DNA from: an uncultured Fusicatenibacter sp.
GTDB taxonomy: Bacteria > Bacillota > Clostridia > Lachnospirales > Lachnospiraceae
Assembly (NCBI GenBank): GCA_902493585.1
Contig: CABUPZ010000015.1
Coordinates: 1-44,521, forward strand
Length of the DNA stretch: 44,521 bases
Direction of reading: 5' to 3'
Shown here: in pieces, positions 34,257 to 42,710 of the stretch
Position numbering within the stretch: position 1 is the stretch's first letter
Layout of the letters: every line of letters begins with the position of its first letter
Program-made: the position numbers and the translations under genes
The notes under the pieces: model-generated
Database searches by the model: none
Told to the model about the DNA's origin: nothing
The model's input: only the letters and a program-made list of their open reading frames with translations

Positions 34257-35392
34257 TGCTGACCTCCGCGATAAAAAATATTTTTTTCTGTATCCGCATC
34301 GAAGAAATGCACCCGATCCATATCCACAAACAGTGCCATCTCTTCGCCGATCCTTCCCTTCGTTTCCACCGGGAGGCGTACGGCAAACTCGCCTGCGAAT
34401 GTTTCCTCCAGATAAAACATGGATTCCGCTCCCAGCATCTCTCTTGCCACGATCTTTCCGCTCAGGGTACGCTTGGTGTAATCAGCTTTCGGATCTTTCT
34501 GAACCACTTCCGCAAAGAAATGTTCCGGCCGCGCACCGAGGATCACGTTTTTGTTTCTGTATTCGTTTGCCAGTGCAAATGCCTTATTTTCGGGAATTTC
34601 CAGCCTCAGACCGTTGCTGAATTCAAAGTCTGCGCCTTTGTCCGTCGGCCGGATCTTTCCTTCAAAGAAATTCATTGACGGGGAACCGATAAAGCCTGCC
34701 ACAAACCGGTTGGCCGGATTGTCGTAAACCTCCTTCGGTGTGTCCGCCTGCTGAATATACCCGTCCTTCATGACAACAATCCTGGTTCCCAGCGTCATCG
34801 CCTCGGTCTGGTCGTGGGTCACATATATCATTGTTGCGCCCAGTCTTTTATGTAACTCCGAAAGTTCCACACGCATCTGTGCTCTCAGTTTGGCGTCCAG
34901 ATTGGACAGCGGTTCGTCCATCAAAAAGGCTTTTGGCTCCCGCATGATCGCACTTCCGATCGCAACTCTCTGTTTCTGTCCGCCGGAAAGCGCCCCCGGA
35001 CGTTGTTTCAGCAAATGCTCGATGCCGAGAATCGATGCCGCCTCATGCACCTTTTTATCAATCTCTTTTTTCGGAACTTTCCGGATCTGCAGAGCAAAAG
35101 CCATATTATCGTATACGGTCATCTGCGGATACAGCGCATAATTCTGAAATACCATGGACAGATCTCTGTCCTTCGGTTCCACGTAATTACAAAGCTGTTT
35201 GTCAATCCACAGTTCTCCGCTTGTGATATCCTCAAGTCCTGCAATCATCCGGAGTGTCGTTGATTTTCCGCATCCCGACGGGCCTACAAAAATCACAAAC
35301 TCTCCGTCTTCGATTTTCAGTGAGAAGTCACGGACCGCATACTGTTTCCTGTCATACATCTTACATACATTCTTCAGAAGCAATTCTGACAT
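34253..35392 (-). CDS. ugpC: Ugp/MalK-type ABC transporter ATP-binding protein
   Basis: 379 aa. Walker A GPSGCGKST (about residues 36-44), Q-loop in MVFQNYALYP, signature LSGGQKQRVAIG, Walker B FLMDEPLSNLD, and the switch His in VTHDQTEAMTLG are complete. Residues beyond about 240 form the TOBE-type regulatory domain of the MalK/UgpC/MsmX group. In Gram-positives such ATPases may energise several importers; here it sits at the head of one operon (C-A-E-B). ATG at 35392 has GGAGG 8 bases upstream. Confidence 0.92.
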   Translation of the reverse strand: MSELLLKNVCKMYDRKQYAVRDFSLKIEDGEFVIFVGPSGCGKSTTLRMIAGLEDITSGELWIDKQLCNYVEPKDRDLSMVFQNYALYPQMTVYDNMAFALQIRKVPKKEIDKKVHEAASILGIEHLLKQRPGALSGGQKQRVAIGSAIMREPKAFLMDEPLSNLDAKLRAQMRVELSELHKRLGATMIYVTHDQTEAMTLGTRIVVMKDGYIQQADTPKEVYDNPANRFVAGFIGSPSMNFFEGKIRPTDKGADFEFSNGLRLEIPENKAFALANEYRNKNVILGARPEHFFAEVVQKDPKADYTKRTLSGKIVAREMLGAESMFYLEETFAGEFAVRLPVETKGRIGEEMALFVDMDRVHFFDADTEKNIFYRGGQQ

Positions 35393-35763
35393 TTCTTTTT
35401 CCTCCATCCTTTCCACGCGCTTTCCGCTGTGGCTGTTATTATTCTACAAAACAAATGTAAATTGCTCCCGGCAGACTTTGTAAAAAATGAGTAAATGCAT
35501 GGTTTTTTGCCTGATTTCTATATTTTTTACAAAGATAACACGGATTTTCCTCCTCTTTCATATATTTTTTATCATAAGAACCTTGTAGAAAACCTACATA
35601 AGCTTCCATTTTTCCGTCCCGACCAGAGAGTTTTCTCAAAACCGGAACCTTAATTGTTAAGTCTTTTTAAAAAAACACAAAGAAAACGTAAAAAAAAACA
35701 GCCTGCTCCGGACAAAGCTTGACAAAGCTTCCGGACATTACTCGCGTCTCTGAACCTCCGAGA
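35393..35763. other. Intergenic region upstream of ugpC (no gene seen)
   Basis: About 370 bases without a convincing gene. It holds a perfect 13-base inverted repeat CTTTGTAAAAAAT (35476-35488) / ATTTTTTACAAAG (35522-35534) with a 33-base spacer, 84-142 bases upstream of ugpC, which may be an operator or a leader hairpin. I could not identify a clean -35/-10 pair for ugpC. A 66-codon open frame at 35439-35639 lacks a good start and is not called. Confidence 0.6.
35690..35735 (-). terminator. Second, distal terminator-like hairpin after the LCP gene
   Basis: On the minus strand TCCGGAAGCTT pairs with AAGCTTTGTCCGGA (35707-35735), built on a tandem GACAAAGCTT duplication (35711-35730). A T9 run follows at 35690-35698 after a gap of 8 bases. 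Possibly a back-up terminator that shields the ugp promoter. Confidence 0.45.
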
Positions 35764-35764
35764 C

Positions 35765-35799
35765 AAAAGAAAAAAGATGGCAGAAACACCATCTTTTTC
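35765..35799 (-). terminator. Terminator after the LCP-family gene
   Basis: Minus strand: AAAAAGATGG (35790 side) pairs with CCATCTTTTT around a TGTTTCTG loop (35781-35788), ending in TTTTTTCTTTT. A/T-rich arms on both sides make it potentially bidirectional. Confidence 0.8.
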
Positions 35800-35821
35800 T
35801 TTTGAAAAACAACTATTCTTT

Positions 35822-37003
35822 TTACTGTCCTACGGTAGAACTTCCGTAAATTTCCGTCTGCAGCTGATGAATCGTAGCGCTGAAATCCGGAACCAGCATT
35901 TCGCCTCGGCTGCTGTACATGCCGTCATACGGAACACGGCTCTGTACGACTTCATAAGAAAGAATCGTCGGGAGCTGTCCAATCAGTGACAGCAGAGTAC
36001 TTTGGTCAATATTGTGTGTTACCTTCGGAAGAACCGCATCCGCCAGAGCATTCAGTTCTGTCACACCAAGACTGCTGCACTTCTGCATGATCTTTTCCAG
36101 AACCTCTCTCTGCCGCTCGGTTCTCTCATAATCTGCATTTCCCACGTAACGGATACGGGCATAGGCAACTGCCTGATAACCGTCCATCAACTGCGGACCG
36201 CTGCTGGTCAGACGATGGGCGCTTGCACTCTCGCCCTGCAGATTACACATTTCGTTGATATAAGTATTTGCCACCCGCATTTCCTCTTCGCTGATGTCGA
36301 TCTCAACACCGCCGACCAGATCCACAATATCGATCATGGCGTCAAAATCAACGCTCGCATAGTTGTCGATCGGTATCTTGTAATTATCCTCGATGGTCCT
36401 TACCACCAGCGGGCCGCCGCCGTATGCACATGCGGCGTTGAGCTTTCTCACACCGACACCCGGAATATTCGCGTACAGGTCGCGCATAAATGATGTCATA
36501 TGGATCTGCTTGGTATCTTTATTGATGGACATCAGGATCATGGAGTCTGAATTTCCATACCAGGAATCGTCCCTGCGGTCCACACCAATCAGAAGCAGGT
36601 TATAGACATTTTCATCGTTTGGCAGCGTGATATCCTCAGTCTGCTCAATAATCTCCGTCTGCAGCTGCTCAGCTTCCTCATCGGTGATTCCCGTGCTTTC
36701 CGTCTCCACGTTGCTGTTGATCTGAATGTTGCTGTCGCTCACATAATTACTCTTTCCATAATAATGGTTGATCGCCGCGTAAACACCCAGAAGAAGCAGT
36801 ACGATCACGATCATAACGATTGTCAGTACATTGATCCATATTTTTTTCTTCTTTTTCTTCTTACCGGATTTTTTCTTTCCGGAAGAGCTTGTCTTTCCGG
36901 AAGAATTTTTCTTTCCTGAGGACTGTTTCTTTGGCTTCACGTGAAGCTCTTCCTCGTCTTCCCAGTCTTCGTATTTTTTCTTCATACAAACCTTCTTTCG
37001 CAT
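35822..37003 (-). CDS. LytR-CpsA-Psr (LCP) family cell-wall glycopolymer transferase
   Basis: 393 aa. A long cytosolic tail rich in Lys, Ser and Gly (residues about 1-60) leads to one membrane anchor (WINVLTIVMIVIVLLLLGVY), then the extracellular LCP domain: LLLIGVDRR, SDSMILMSINKDTKQIHMTS, FMRDLYANIPG, KLNAACAYGGG, DLVGGVEIDI and AYARIRYVGNADYERTERQR with the conserved Arg residues that bind the lipid pyrophosphate. LCP enzymes attach teichoic acids or polysaccharides to peptidoglycan. This fits the neighbouring choline-decoration genes but proves no link. Starts at 37003 (AAAGG 6 bases upstream) or 36985 (AGAAGG 5 bases upstream); the promoter places the transcript start near 37027. Confidence 0.92.
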   Translation of the reverse strand: MRKKVCMKKKYEDWEDEEELHVKPKKQSSGKKNSSGKTSSSGKKKSGKKKKKKKIWINVLTIVMIVIVLLLLGVYAAINHYYGKSNYVSDSNIQINSNVETESTGITDEEAEQLQTEIIEQTEDITLPNDENVYNLLLIGVDRRDDSWYGNSDSMILMSINKDTKQIHMTSFMRDLYANIPGVGVRKLNAACAYGGGPLVVRTIEDNYKIPIDNYASVDFDAMIDIVDLVGGVEIDISEEEMRVANTYINEMCNLQGESASAHRLTSSGPQLMDGYQAVAYARIRYVGNADYERTERQREVLEKIMQKCSSLGVTELNALADAVLPKVTHNIDQSTLLSLIGQLPTILSYEVVQSRVPYDGMYSSRGEMLVPDFSATIHQLQTEIYGSSTVGQ

Positions 37004-37033
37004 TTTCAGCCTTTCTTTATTCATATCTTTTAT

Positions 37034-37062
37034 ACTATAGACAAAATCCGCATCTCTGTCAA
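37034..37062 (-). promoter_or_regulatory. Promoter of the LCP gene
   Basis: Minus-strand perfect TTGACA (37057-37062), 17-base spacer, TATAGT (37034-37039), leaving a leader of only about 25 bases. Divergent from the mnmM promoter 11 bases away. Confidence 0.85.
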
Positions 37063-37073
37063 GGTTCTGCAAC

Positions 37074-37102
37074 TTGTAAAATTTCTTTTCCCTGCCTATA
37101 AT
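37074..37102 (+). promoter_or_regulatory. Promoter of mnmM
   Basis: TTGTAA (37074-37079), 17-base spacer, perfect TATAAT (37097-37102). Its first 13 bases, TTGTAAAATTTCT, are identical to the promoter upstream of the Crp/Fnr gene at 43035-43047. The leader, about 120 bases, carries palindromic repeat copy 3. Confidence 0.8.
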
Positions 37103-37118
37103 AAAAGCCATCAGGGAC

Positions 37119-37143
37119 CGTTCCGCTGACTGAACTGCTGCAG
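37119..37143. repeat. Intergenic palindromic repeat, copy 3
   Basis: 25 bases beginning CGTTCCGCTGACTGAACTG and ending CTGCAG. It matches the copy at 42588-42612 at about 20 of 25 positions and the copy at 229-253 at about 18. It lies some 10 bases after the predicted mnmM transcript start. Confidence 0.65.
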
Positions 37144-37227
37144 CCATCCGGACACTGGACAGGAGCCGGTATTTTCCGGAGTTTTCCTGCATACACCTGA
37201 AATATACTCCAAAGAAAACAATGCTTT

Positions 37228-37791
37228 ATGAAAAATATCACCGTCACCGACTGGTGCCATCAGTTTATCCGCTCCCAGGTACAGCCGGGCGATCTCTGTA
37301 TCGACGCCACCATGGGCAACGGCAACGACACAGCCCTGCTCTGTCAGCTCGCCGGACCAAAAGGCCATGTTCTTGCCTTTGATATCCAGGAACAGGCGCT
37401 CGTCAACACCCGGCAGCGTCTGGAATCTGTCTGCCCCTGGCAAAATTACCGGCTGCTCCTTGCCTCCCACGAAACCATGGGAGACTACGCGGCTCCCGGC
37501 AGCGTAAGCTGCATTACCTTCAATCTCGGGTATCTTCCCGGCGGCGATCACAGCCAATGCACTCATGCCGCTTCCAGTATCTTTGCCATTTCCTCCGGGC
37601 TTACCCTTCTGCAAAAGGGCGGGCTGATGACCGTATGTATCTACAGCGGGCAGGATACCGGTTTCGAAGAACGGGATGCGGTGCTGGAATTTCTCAAAAC
37701 CCTGGACAGCAGAACCTATCTGGTGATCCAGGCCGAGTACGTCAACCGGCCAAATCATCCGCCCATTCCGGTATTGATCGTGAAACTGTAA
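37228..37791 (+). CDS. mnmM: MnmM-type tRNA (mnm5s2U34) methyltransferase, YtqB family
   Basis: 187 aa, one Rossmann-fold methyltransferase domain. CIDATMGNGNDTALL (SAM-binding motif I, about residues 24-38), AFDIQEQAL (motif II acidic residue), ITFNLGYLPGGDHS (the NxGYLPG motif of this family, at the motif IV position), and NRPNHPPIPVLIVKL at the C terminus match the YtqB group, annotated as rRNA methylase and later shown in Bacillus to methylate nm5s2U to mnm5s2U at the tRNA wobble position. No strong ribosome binding site precedes the ATG, so translation may be weak or depend on the long leader. asnA follows after 183 bases, with a terminator-like repeat between. Confidence 0.9.
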   Translation: MKNITVTDWCHQFIRSQVQPGDLCIDATMGNGNDTALLCQLAGPKGHVLAFDIQEQALVNTRQRLESVCPWQNYRLLLASHETMGDYAAPGSVSCITFNLGYLPGGDHSQCTHAASSIFAISSGLTLLQKGGLMTVCIYSGQDTGFEERDAVLEFLKTLDSRTYLVIQAEYVNRPNHPPIPVLIVKL

Positions 37792-37848
37792 CGGAACGAT
37801 CGGCAACCGTTCCACTGGCTGAAGCGTTGCGATGCCGTTACATTTTTT
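37788..37848 (+). terminator. Terminator after mnmM built on a palindromic repeat (copy 4)
   Basis: GTAACGG (37788-37794, overlapping the stop codon) pairs with CCGTTAC (37835-37841); inner GCAAC/GTTGC arms enclose the repeat core CGTTCCACTGGCTGAA (37808-37832). A T6 run follows at 37843-37848. The dispersed repeat seems to have been used as a terminator here. Confidence 0.7.
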
Positions 37849-37974
37849 ACTTGTTTTCCTGCAAAAACATGATAAACTATTAACTATAACACCTCCCGCT
37901 TTATCAGGGTAACTTGATAAAACGAAGGAAGATTTTACTGCAACAATCATTCTATAGAGAAGAGGGCACATATT

Positions 37975-38985
37975 ATGGGAGAAATTATCATTCCGCAGGG
38001 CTACGTCTCTGCACTGAACCTGCATGACACGCAGGTCGCCATCAAAACCGTAAAAGACTTTTTTCAGCAGGAGCTGACCAAAAGGCTGAATCTGCTCCGT
38101 GTTACCGCTCCTTTGTTCGTGAATCCTGAAACCGGTCTGAATGACAACCTGAATGGTGTGGAACGACCTGTTTCCTTCGAGCTGAAGGATATGGACCATA
38201 CCCCGGCAGAGATCGTACATTCCCTGGCGAAATGGAAACGCTACGCACTGCAGAAATACGGTTTTCGCCCAGGCGAGGGAATTTATACCGATATGAATGC
38301 CATCCGCCGCGATGAGGAGACCGACAACATCCATTCCATCTATGTGGATCAGTGGGATTGGGAGAAGATCATTACCAGAGAGGAACACAACGAAGAGACG
38401 CTCCGCAGCGTGGTAAAAGCCATTTACAAAACGCTGAAACATACCGAAAAATATATGTCCATCCAATATGACTATATCCATGAAATCCTTCCGGCAGACA
38501 TCTATTTTATCACCTCTCAGGAACTGGAAGACCTTTACCCGAACCTGACGCCGAAGGAGAGGGAATATGAGATTGTCCGCGAGAAGGGCGCCGTGTTCCT
38601 GATGCAGATCGGCGACCTGCTGAAATCCGGTGAACCTCACGACGGACGCGCTCCGGATTACGACGACTGGAAGCTGAACGGCGATATCATTGTCTATTAT
38701 CCGGTCCTTGACATTGCGCTGGAACTTTCCTCCATGGGAATCCGCGTGGACGCAGAAAGCCTTGCAAGCCAGCTGAAAAAGAGCCACTGCGAAGAACGGG
38801 CGCGCCTTCCGTTCCAGAAGAGTGTTCTTGACGGCACGCTTCCTCTGACCATCGGAGGCGGTATCGGCCAGTCCCGCCTGTGTATGTTCTTCCTCCGCAA
38901 AGCCCATATCGGTGAAGTGCAATGTTCCATTTGGCCCAAAGAATCTGTGGAAGTGACGGACGCCGTAGGTATCCAGCTGCTGTAA
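37975..38985 (+). CDS. asnA: Aspartate-ammonia ligase
   Basis: 336 aa, the usual AsnA length. It makes asparagine from aspartate, ammonia and ATP, using a class II aminoacyl-tRNA-synthetase-like fold. VSALNLHDTQVAIKTVKDFF, RVTAPLFVNPETGLNDNLNG, WKRYALQKYGF, GIYTDMNAIRRDE, YVDQWDWEKII, and the ATP-binding LTIGGGIGQSRLCMF with its motif-3-like Arg are all present. AGAGGG lies 9 bases before the ATG. The leader has a small TTTATCA/TGATAAA hairpin but no T-box signature, so control by uncharged tRNA-Asn is not supported. Confidence 0.97.
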   Translation: MGEIIIPQGYVSALNLHDTQVAIKTVKDFFQQELTKRLNLLRVTAPLFVNPETGLNDNLNGVERPVSFELKDMDHTPAEIVHSLAKWKRYALQKYGFRPGEGIYTDMNAIRRDEETDNIHSIYVDQWDWEKIITREEHNEETLRSVVKAIYKTLKHTEKYMSIQYDYIHEILPADIYFITSQELEDLYPNLTPKEREYEIVREKGAVFLMQIGDLLKSGEPHDGRAPDYDDWKLNGDIIVYYPVLDIALELSSMGIRVDAESLASQLKKSHCEERARLPFQKSVLDGTLPLTIGGGIGQSRLCMFFLRKAHIGEVQCSIWPKESVEVTDAVGIQLL

Positions 38986-38995
38986 AAATGGTAGC

Positions 38996-39047
38996 AAAAT
39001 CCCCGCACCAGAGTCTCCTGATCCAGGACTCCGGCGCGGGGATTTTT
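38996..39047 (+). terminator. Terminator between asnA and the SNF2 gene
   Basis: AAAATCCCCGC (38996-39006) pairs with GCGGGGATTTTT (39036-39047), with further pairing inside the loop. It lies between convergent genes and probably works both ways, better for asnA. Confidence 0.85.
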
Positions 39048-39049
39048 CT

Positions 39050-42000
39050 TTAATTCCATTTCAGCAATTCCAATAGCTCTTCTTTTGTAAACGAAGCATT
39101 TTTCAGTTCATCACCGGAGAGTACCTGCTCCGCCAGTTCTTTTTTCGCTTCCTGCAGTTTCAGGATTCTTTCCTCTATGGTATCTTTCGCGATCAGGCGG
39201 TAGACATTCACCACATGCTTCTGTCCAATTCGGTGGGCACGGTCAGTCGCCTGATTCTCCACCGCGGCATTCCACCAGGGATCAAAGTGTATCACAATAT
39301 CCGCCGCCGTCAGGTTGAGCCCGGTACCTCCCGCTTTCAGAGAAATGCAGAACACTGGCACCTCTTCTTTCTGGAAACGTTCCACCAGCCGCGCCCGTTC
39401 CTCCTTGCTGGTGGCTCCGGTCAGCATGCAGCAGGAAATTTTCTCCTTTTTCATCCGCTGTTCCAGCAGCTCCAGCATGGAAGTAAACTGGGAAAACAGC
39501 AGGATCCTGTGACCGCCTTCCAGCGCATTCTGGATCAGGTCCATACAAAGCTCCACCTTCGCCGACGCCGCATGGTATCCCTCATATAAAAGCCCCGGAT
39601 CACAGCATATCTGCCGCAGCCGCGTGATCTCCGCCAATACCTGGAACCTGCTGTTCCGGAACTCATCGTCCGACTGTCCCTGAAGCTCCATCGCCAGCCG
39701 CTGTGCTCGCGCGCGGTACAGTTCGCTCTGCTCTCCTTCCAGCTTCGCAAATACGTTCTTCTCAATCTTGTCCGGCAGATCTTTCAGCACATCCTTTTTC
39801 AGACGGCGCAGTACAAACGGACGGATCATTTTCTGAAGCCGCTCCAGCGCCTCCTTGTCCTGTTCCCGGACGATGGGACTCTCGATCTCCTCCCGGAACT
39901 GCTGGTAGCTGTACAGAAATCCCGGCATCAAATAATCGAAAATACTCCACAGTTCACTGAGGCGGTTCTCCACCGGCGTTCCGGTCAAGGCGATATGAAA
40001 GCCCGCCTGTATCTGTTTGACCGCTTTGGCTCCCTGGGTCACAGGATTCTTGATAAACTGCGCTTCATCGATCACTTCGCAGAAAAACGGCACGTCCCTG
40101 TATTCCCCCACATCCCTCTTCAGCAGATCGTAGGAAGTAACCGCAATCTCATGTTCTTTCAGCCCATGAATCTTTTCCCTTCGTTCTTCTCCGTTCCCTG
40201 TGATCACACAGACCGGAAGATCCGGTGCAAACCGCTCGATCTCGCTTTTCCAGTTGTATACCAGTGACGCCGGCGCGACGATCAGTGTCCGTTTCTGCTC
40301 GCCTGGCTGTGCCTCGGAAATCTCGGACAACAGGAATGTGATCACCTGCAGGGTTTTTCCAAGTCCCATATCGTCCGCCAGGATTCCTCCAAAACCGTTT
40401 TTGCACAGAGTTTTCAGCCAGCCAAATCCCAGTTTCTGATAAGCTCTCAGTTCGGCGTTCAGCCCCTTTGGAAGTTCAAAATCGTTCTCCTCTATGGTCT
40501 TCATATTGCGGATCAGTCCACGGAATTCCCTGTTTTTCTCAAGAAGGAACGCTTCCTCCTCCCGAAAACAGCTGTCCACATAGAGCGCGCGGTATTTGGG
40601 CAGAAGCACGGTTCCGCTTTTCAGCTCTTTTTCCGTCAGTTTCAGCTGTTCCCGCATGCTTGCCAGTACCCGGATGCCGTCATCATCCATATGAAGAAAG
40701 TCACCGTTTTTCATCCGGTAATATTTCTTCTTCCGGTCATACCGGGAAAGGATCTTTGCCAGTTCTTCCATGGAAAAATCACCCGCATGCAGTGTCAGTT
40801 CCAGGAGATTTCCCTCCAGAGACACTCCGGCGGAAACCCTGGGCGCAGGCAGTACGTGAATGGTCTTCAATGCATCGGAAACAAACACTTCCCCCAGTTC
40901 CTGGATTTCTTCCATCCCTTTTGTCAAAAACTCGTAAACTGCGTCCTCGCCCTGGATCACCATCTCTTCCCGTATTCCGTCATAGGCGGTGCAGTACGGC
41001 ATGACTCTGGAATACACAGCCATCTCCTTTTGCACATCCCTGCCCCTGGACATCTGCCAGATACTGTTGATATCCTTGAAAACATTGAATTTCTGTTCGC
41101 CATATACCGAATATAGACCGCAGGTGACGGTTCCTTTCTCGGGAAGATCCAGATAAATATGGAACTTCACCTCCGGCGGCAGATATTGCGCCAGTTCCGA
41201 CAGTTCCTTCTTTACCGTAAACAGCCGTTCCAGCGCCGGAAGAAGATTCTGGCAGAATACCGGGTAATCCTCCCCGGCAATGGTACAGGAATTTTCCCTC
41301 CGTTCCTGAAGATAACGGAAAAACACCATGATCCCGGACAGGTCTTCATTCTTTTCCCTGTAAATATCCGCTCTCTTAAAAAAATACGTGCAGTCACGAC
41401 CTTCAAAAAAGGTAAACTCGGGAACTTTCAGCTGCATAGCGTTCTGATCCCCACTCAGCTGAAGCTCCAAAGGCGGCATACCATCCAGCAGTTCTCCTTT
41501 TCTTGCCGGACTTGTCAGGGTTTCCACTGTGAATTTCACCTGTTCCAACGCTTCCATAAAAGAGTCCACCGTCCAGCTCTCGATGATAAGGTACCGGTCC
41601 GATTCGTAAGAATACCACTTTCCATAGGGCATCTGATGCACTCTGTTCTTCTCTCTGGACTGCTCGATCAGATGACGGACCAGGGGACGGCACTCCGGCG
41701 TAAACGCCTCCATACAGTGCAGAAACGACAGATTCACCCCATAGGAGACCTGATCCAGATTCAGGACCGCGGCAGCAAACTGCGAAATGCTTTTCAGCAC
41801 ATACATTCTCCCGATTCCGATCCGGAACTCCGCCCGTATATCGCGATACTGCAGCTGAATACTTGCTTCCAGCTTTACCTGTCCGTTCTTCGCATCCGGA
41901 AGATACAATGCCTTATCCCGCATCGCGTAACTTGCCATCAATTCCGCCAGACCGGGACTCGTTTTGACACTGCGCGGCTTCGTTTTCTTTTTGGGTACCG

Positions 42001-42430
42001 GGGCGGTAATACCTCCCGCACCTTTTTTCACTCCCATCTCACCCAGCAGTCTGTCCAGATTTTTCAACCCTTCCGCATCGTCTTTTCCGGCTTTCTGTTC
42101 CTTCTCCGCTCTCCTGGCTTTCCGCCAGTCGATGTACTCCATCATGACGGCGACGCAGTGTTTGCACAGGCCCCAGTATTTCTCATGGGCTGGACAGGTA
42201 CACGTATCCGAGAGGATTTCTCCTCCCTTTTCATCCACAGCAATCTGAACCTGGTAGAAATTCCCGGTACTTCCCAGGACTTCCGCCCGGATTTCCATCT
42301 CTGTTTCTCCGTGTCCCCCTTCCTTTTCCTCCACACTTATTGTCCTTACGCTTCCGCTGCGCCAGAGCTGAAGCCCCCGGCTGTAACTGGCTGAATTTGT
42401 CTCCTGTCTGATATCCGCTCGCGTGATCAT
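39050..42430 (-). CDS. SNF2-family helicase with N-terminal SWIM zinc finger
   Basis: 1126 aa. The SWIM motif CTCPAHEKYWGLCKHC (about residues 78-93) near the N terminus is followed by a charged linker and a large bacterial SNF2-associated region (about 200-620). The C-terminal ATPase has GILADDMGLGKTLQVI (Walker A), TLIVAPASLVYNW, VIDEAQFIKN (motif II as DEAQ), TGTPVENRLSELWSI, LLFSQFTSM, SLKAGGTGLNLTAAD, and TDRAHRIGQ (motif VI). Such ATPases translocate on double-stranded DNA and remodel protein-DNA complexes; the bacterial role is not settled. ATG at 42430 has GGGAG 7 bases upstream. It is monocistronic, with no defence-type partner genes beside it. Confidence 0.92.
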   Translation of the reverse strand: MITRADIRQETNSASYSRGLQLWRSGSVRTISVEEKEGGHGETEMEIRAEVLGSTGNFYQVQIAVDEKGGEILSDTCTCPAHEKYWGLCKHCVAVMMEYIDWRKARRAEKEQKAGKDDAEGLKNLDRLLGEMGVKKGAGGITAPVPKKKTKPRSVKTSPGLAELMASYAMRDKALYLPDAKNGQVKLEASIQLQYRDIRAEFRIGIGRMYVLKSISQFAAAVLNLDQVSYGVNLSFLHCMEAFTPECRPLVRHLIEQSREKNRVHQMPYGKWYSYESDRYLIIESWTVDSFMEALEQVKFTVETLTSPARKGELLDGMPPLELQLSGDQNAMQLKVPEFTFFEGRDCTYFFKRADIYREKNEDLSGIMVFFRYLQERRENSCTIAGEDYPVFCQNLLPALERLFTVKKELSELAQYLPPEVKFHIYLDLPEKGTVTCGLYSVYGEQKFNVFKDINSIWQMSRGRDVQKEMAVYSRVMPYCTAYDGIREEMVIQGEDAVYEFLTKGMEEIQELGEVFVSDALKTIHVLPAPRVSAGVSLEGNLLELTLHAGDFSMEELAKILSRYDRKKKYYRMKNGDFLHMDDDGIRVLASMREQLKLTEKELKSGTVLLPKYRALYVDSCFREEEAFLLEKNREFRGLIRNMKTIEENDFELPKGLNAELRAYQKLGFGWLKTLCKNGFGGILADDMGLGKTLQVITFLLSEISEAQPGEQKRTLIVAPASLVYNWKSEIERFAPDLPVCVITGNGEERREKIHGLKEHEIAVTSYDLLKRDVGEYRDVPFFCEVIDEAQFIKNPVTQGAKAVKQIQAGFHIALTGTPVENRLSELWSIFDYLMPGFLYSYQQFREEIESPIVREQDKEALERLQKMIRPFVLRRLKKDVLKDLPDKIEKNVFAKLEGEQSELYRARAQRLAMELQGQSDDEFRNSRFQVLAEITRLRQICCDPGLLYEGYHAASAKVELCMDLIQNALEGGHRILLFSQFTSMLELLEQRMKKEKISCCMLTGATSKEERARLVERFQKEEVPVFCISLKAGGTGLNLTAADIVIHFDPWWNAAVENQATDRAHRIGQKHVVNVYRLIAKDTIEERILKLQEAKKELAEQVLSGDELKNASFTKEELLELLKWN

Positions 42431-42523
42431 TTTTCTGCTCCCGTTTCTTTTCTGAAATGTACTCCATATGCCCAACAAATTCCTATCCGCAGAATCCTTT
42501 TCTCCGAACAGGAATATATCTTT

Positions 42524-42553
42524 ATTTTAACGCAGATACTGTCTCTGTGTAAA
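42524..42553 (-). promoter_or_regulatory. Promoter of the SNF2 gene
   Basis: Minus-strand TTTACA (42548-42553), 18-base spacer, TAAAAT (42524-42529), about 95 bases upstream of the ATG. Confidence 0.65.
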
Positions 42554-42587
42554 GCCGTCTCCGGTTTTTCCGCAATGCGGCAGTGAT

Positions 42588-42612
42588 CGTTCCGTTGATT
42601 GAATCGCTGCAA
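42588..42612. repeat. Intergenic palindromic repeat, copy 5
   Basis: 25 bases starting CGTTCCGTTGATTGAA and ending GCTGCAA; about 20 of 25 match copy 3. It lies between the divergent SNF2 and thioredoxin genes, about 100 bases upstream of trxA. Confidence 0.6.
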
Positions 42613-42710
42613 TGTGACCTGCTCACAGAACTTTCCCCTGTTTCATGATAAATTAAACTCATCAAAGCAAACAACCACAAATCAATATAAATTTTATGGA
42701 GGTATTCATT

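Noticed and set aside
35439..35639. 66-codon open frame upstream of ugpC
   Set aside because: Starts with TTG or a poorly placed ATG, no family recognised, and it overlaps the 13-base inverted repeat that looks regulatory.
37849..37974. T-box leader for asnA
   Set aside because: No AGGGTGG-type T-box sequence or specifier-loop architecture; only a small hairpin is seen.
37111..38997. 628-codon open frame on the minus strand
   Set aside because: It runs antisense through mnmM and asnA, which are both well supported on the plus strand, and through the intergenic repeat.
39050..42430. Anti-phage defence island around the SNF2 helicase
   Set aside because: The neighbours are asnA, thioredoxin and a Crp/Fnr regulator; there is no nuclease, methyltransferase or other defence partner, so a DISARM-like system is not supported.
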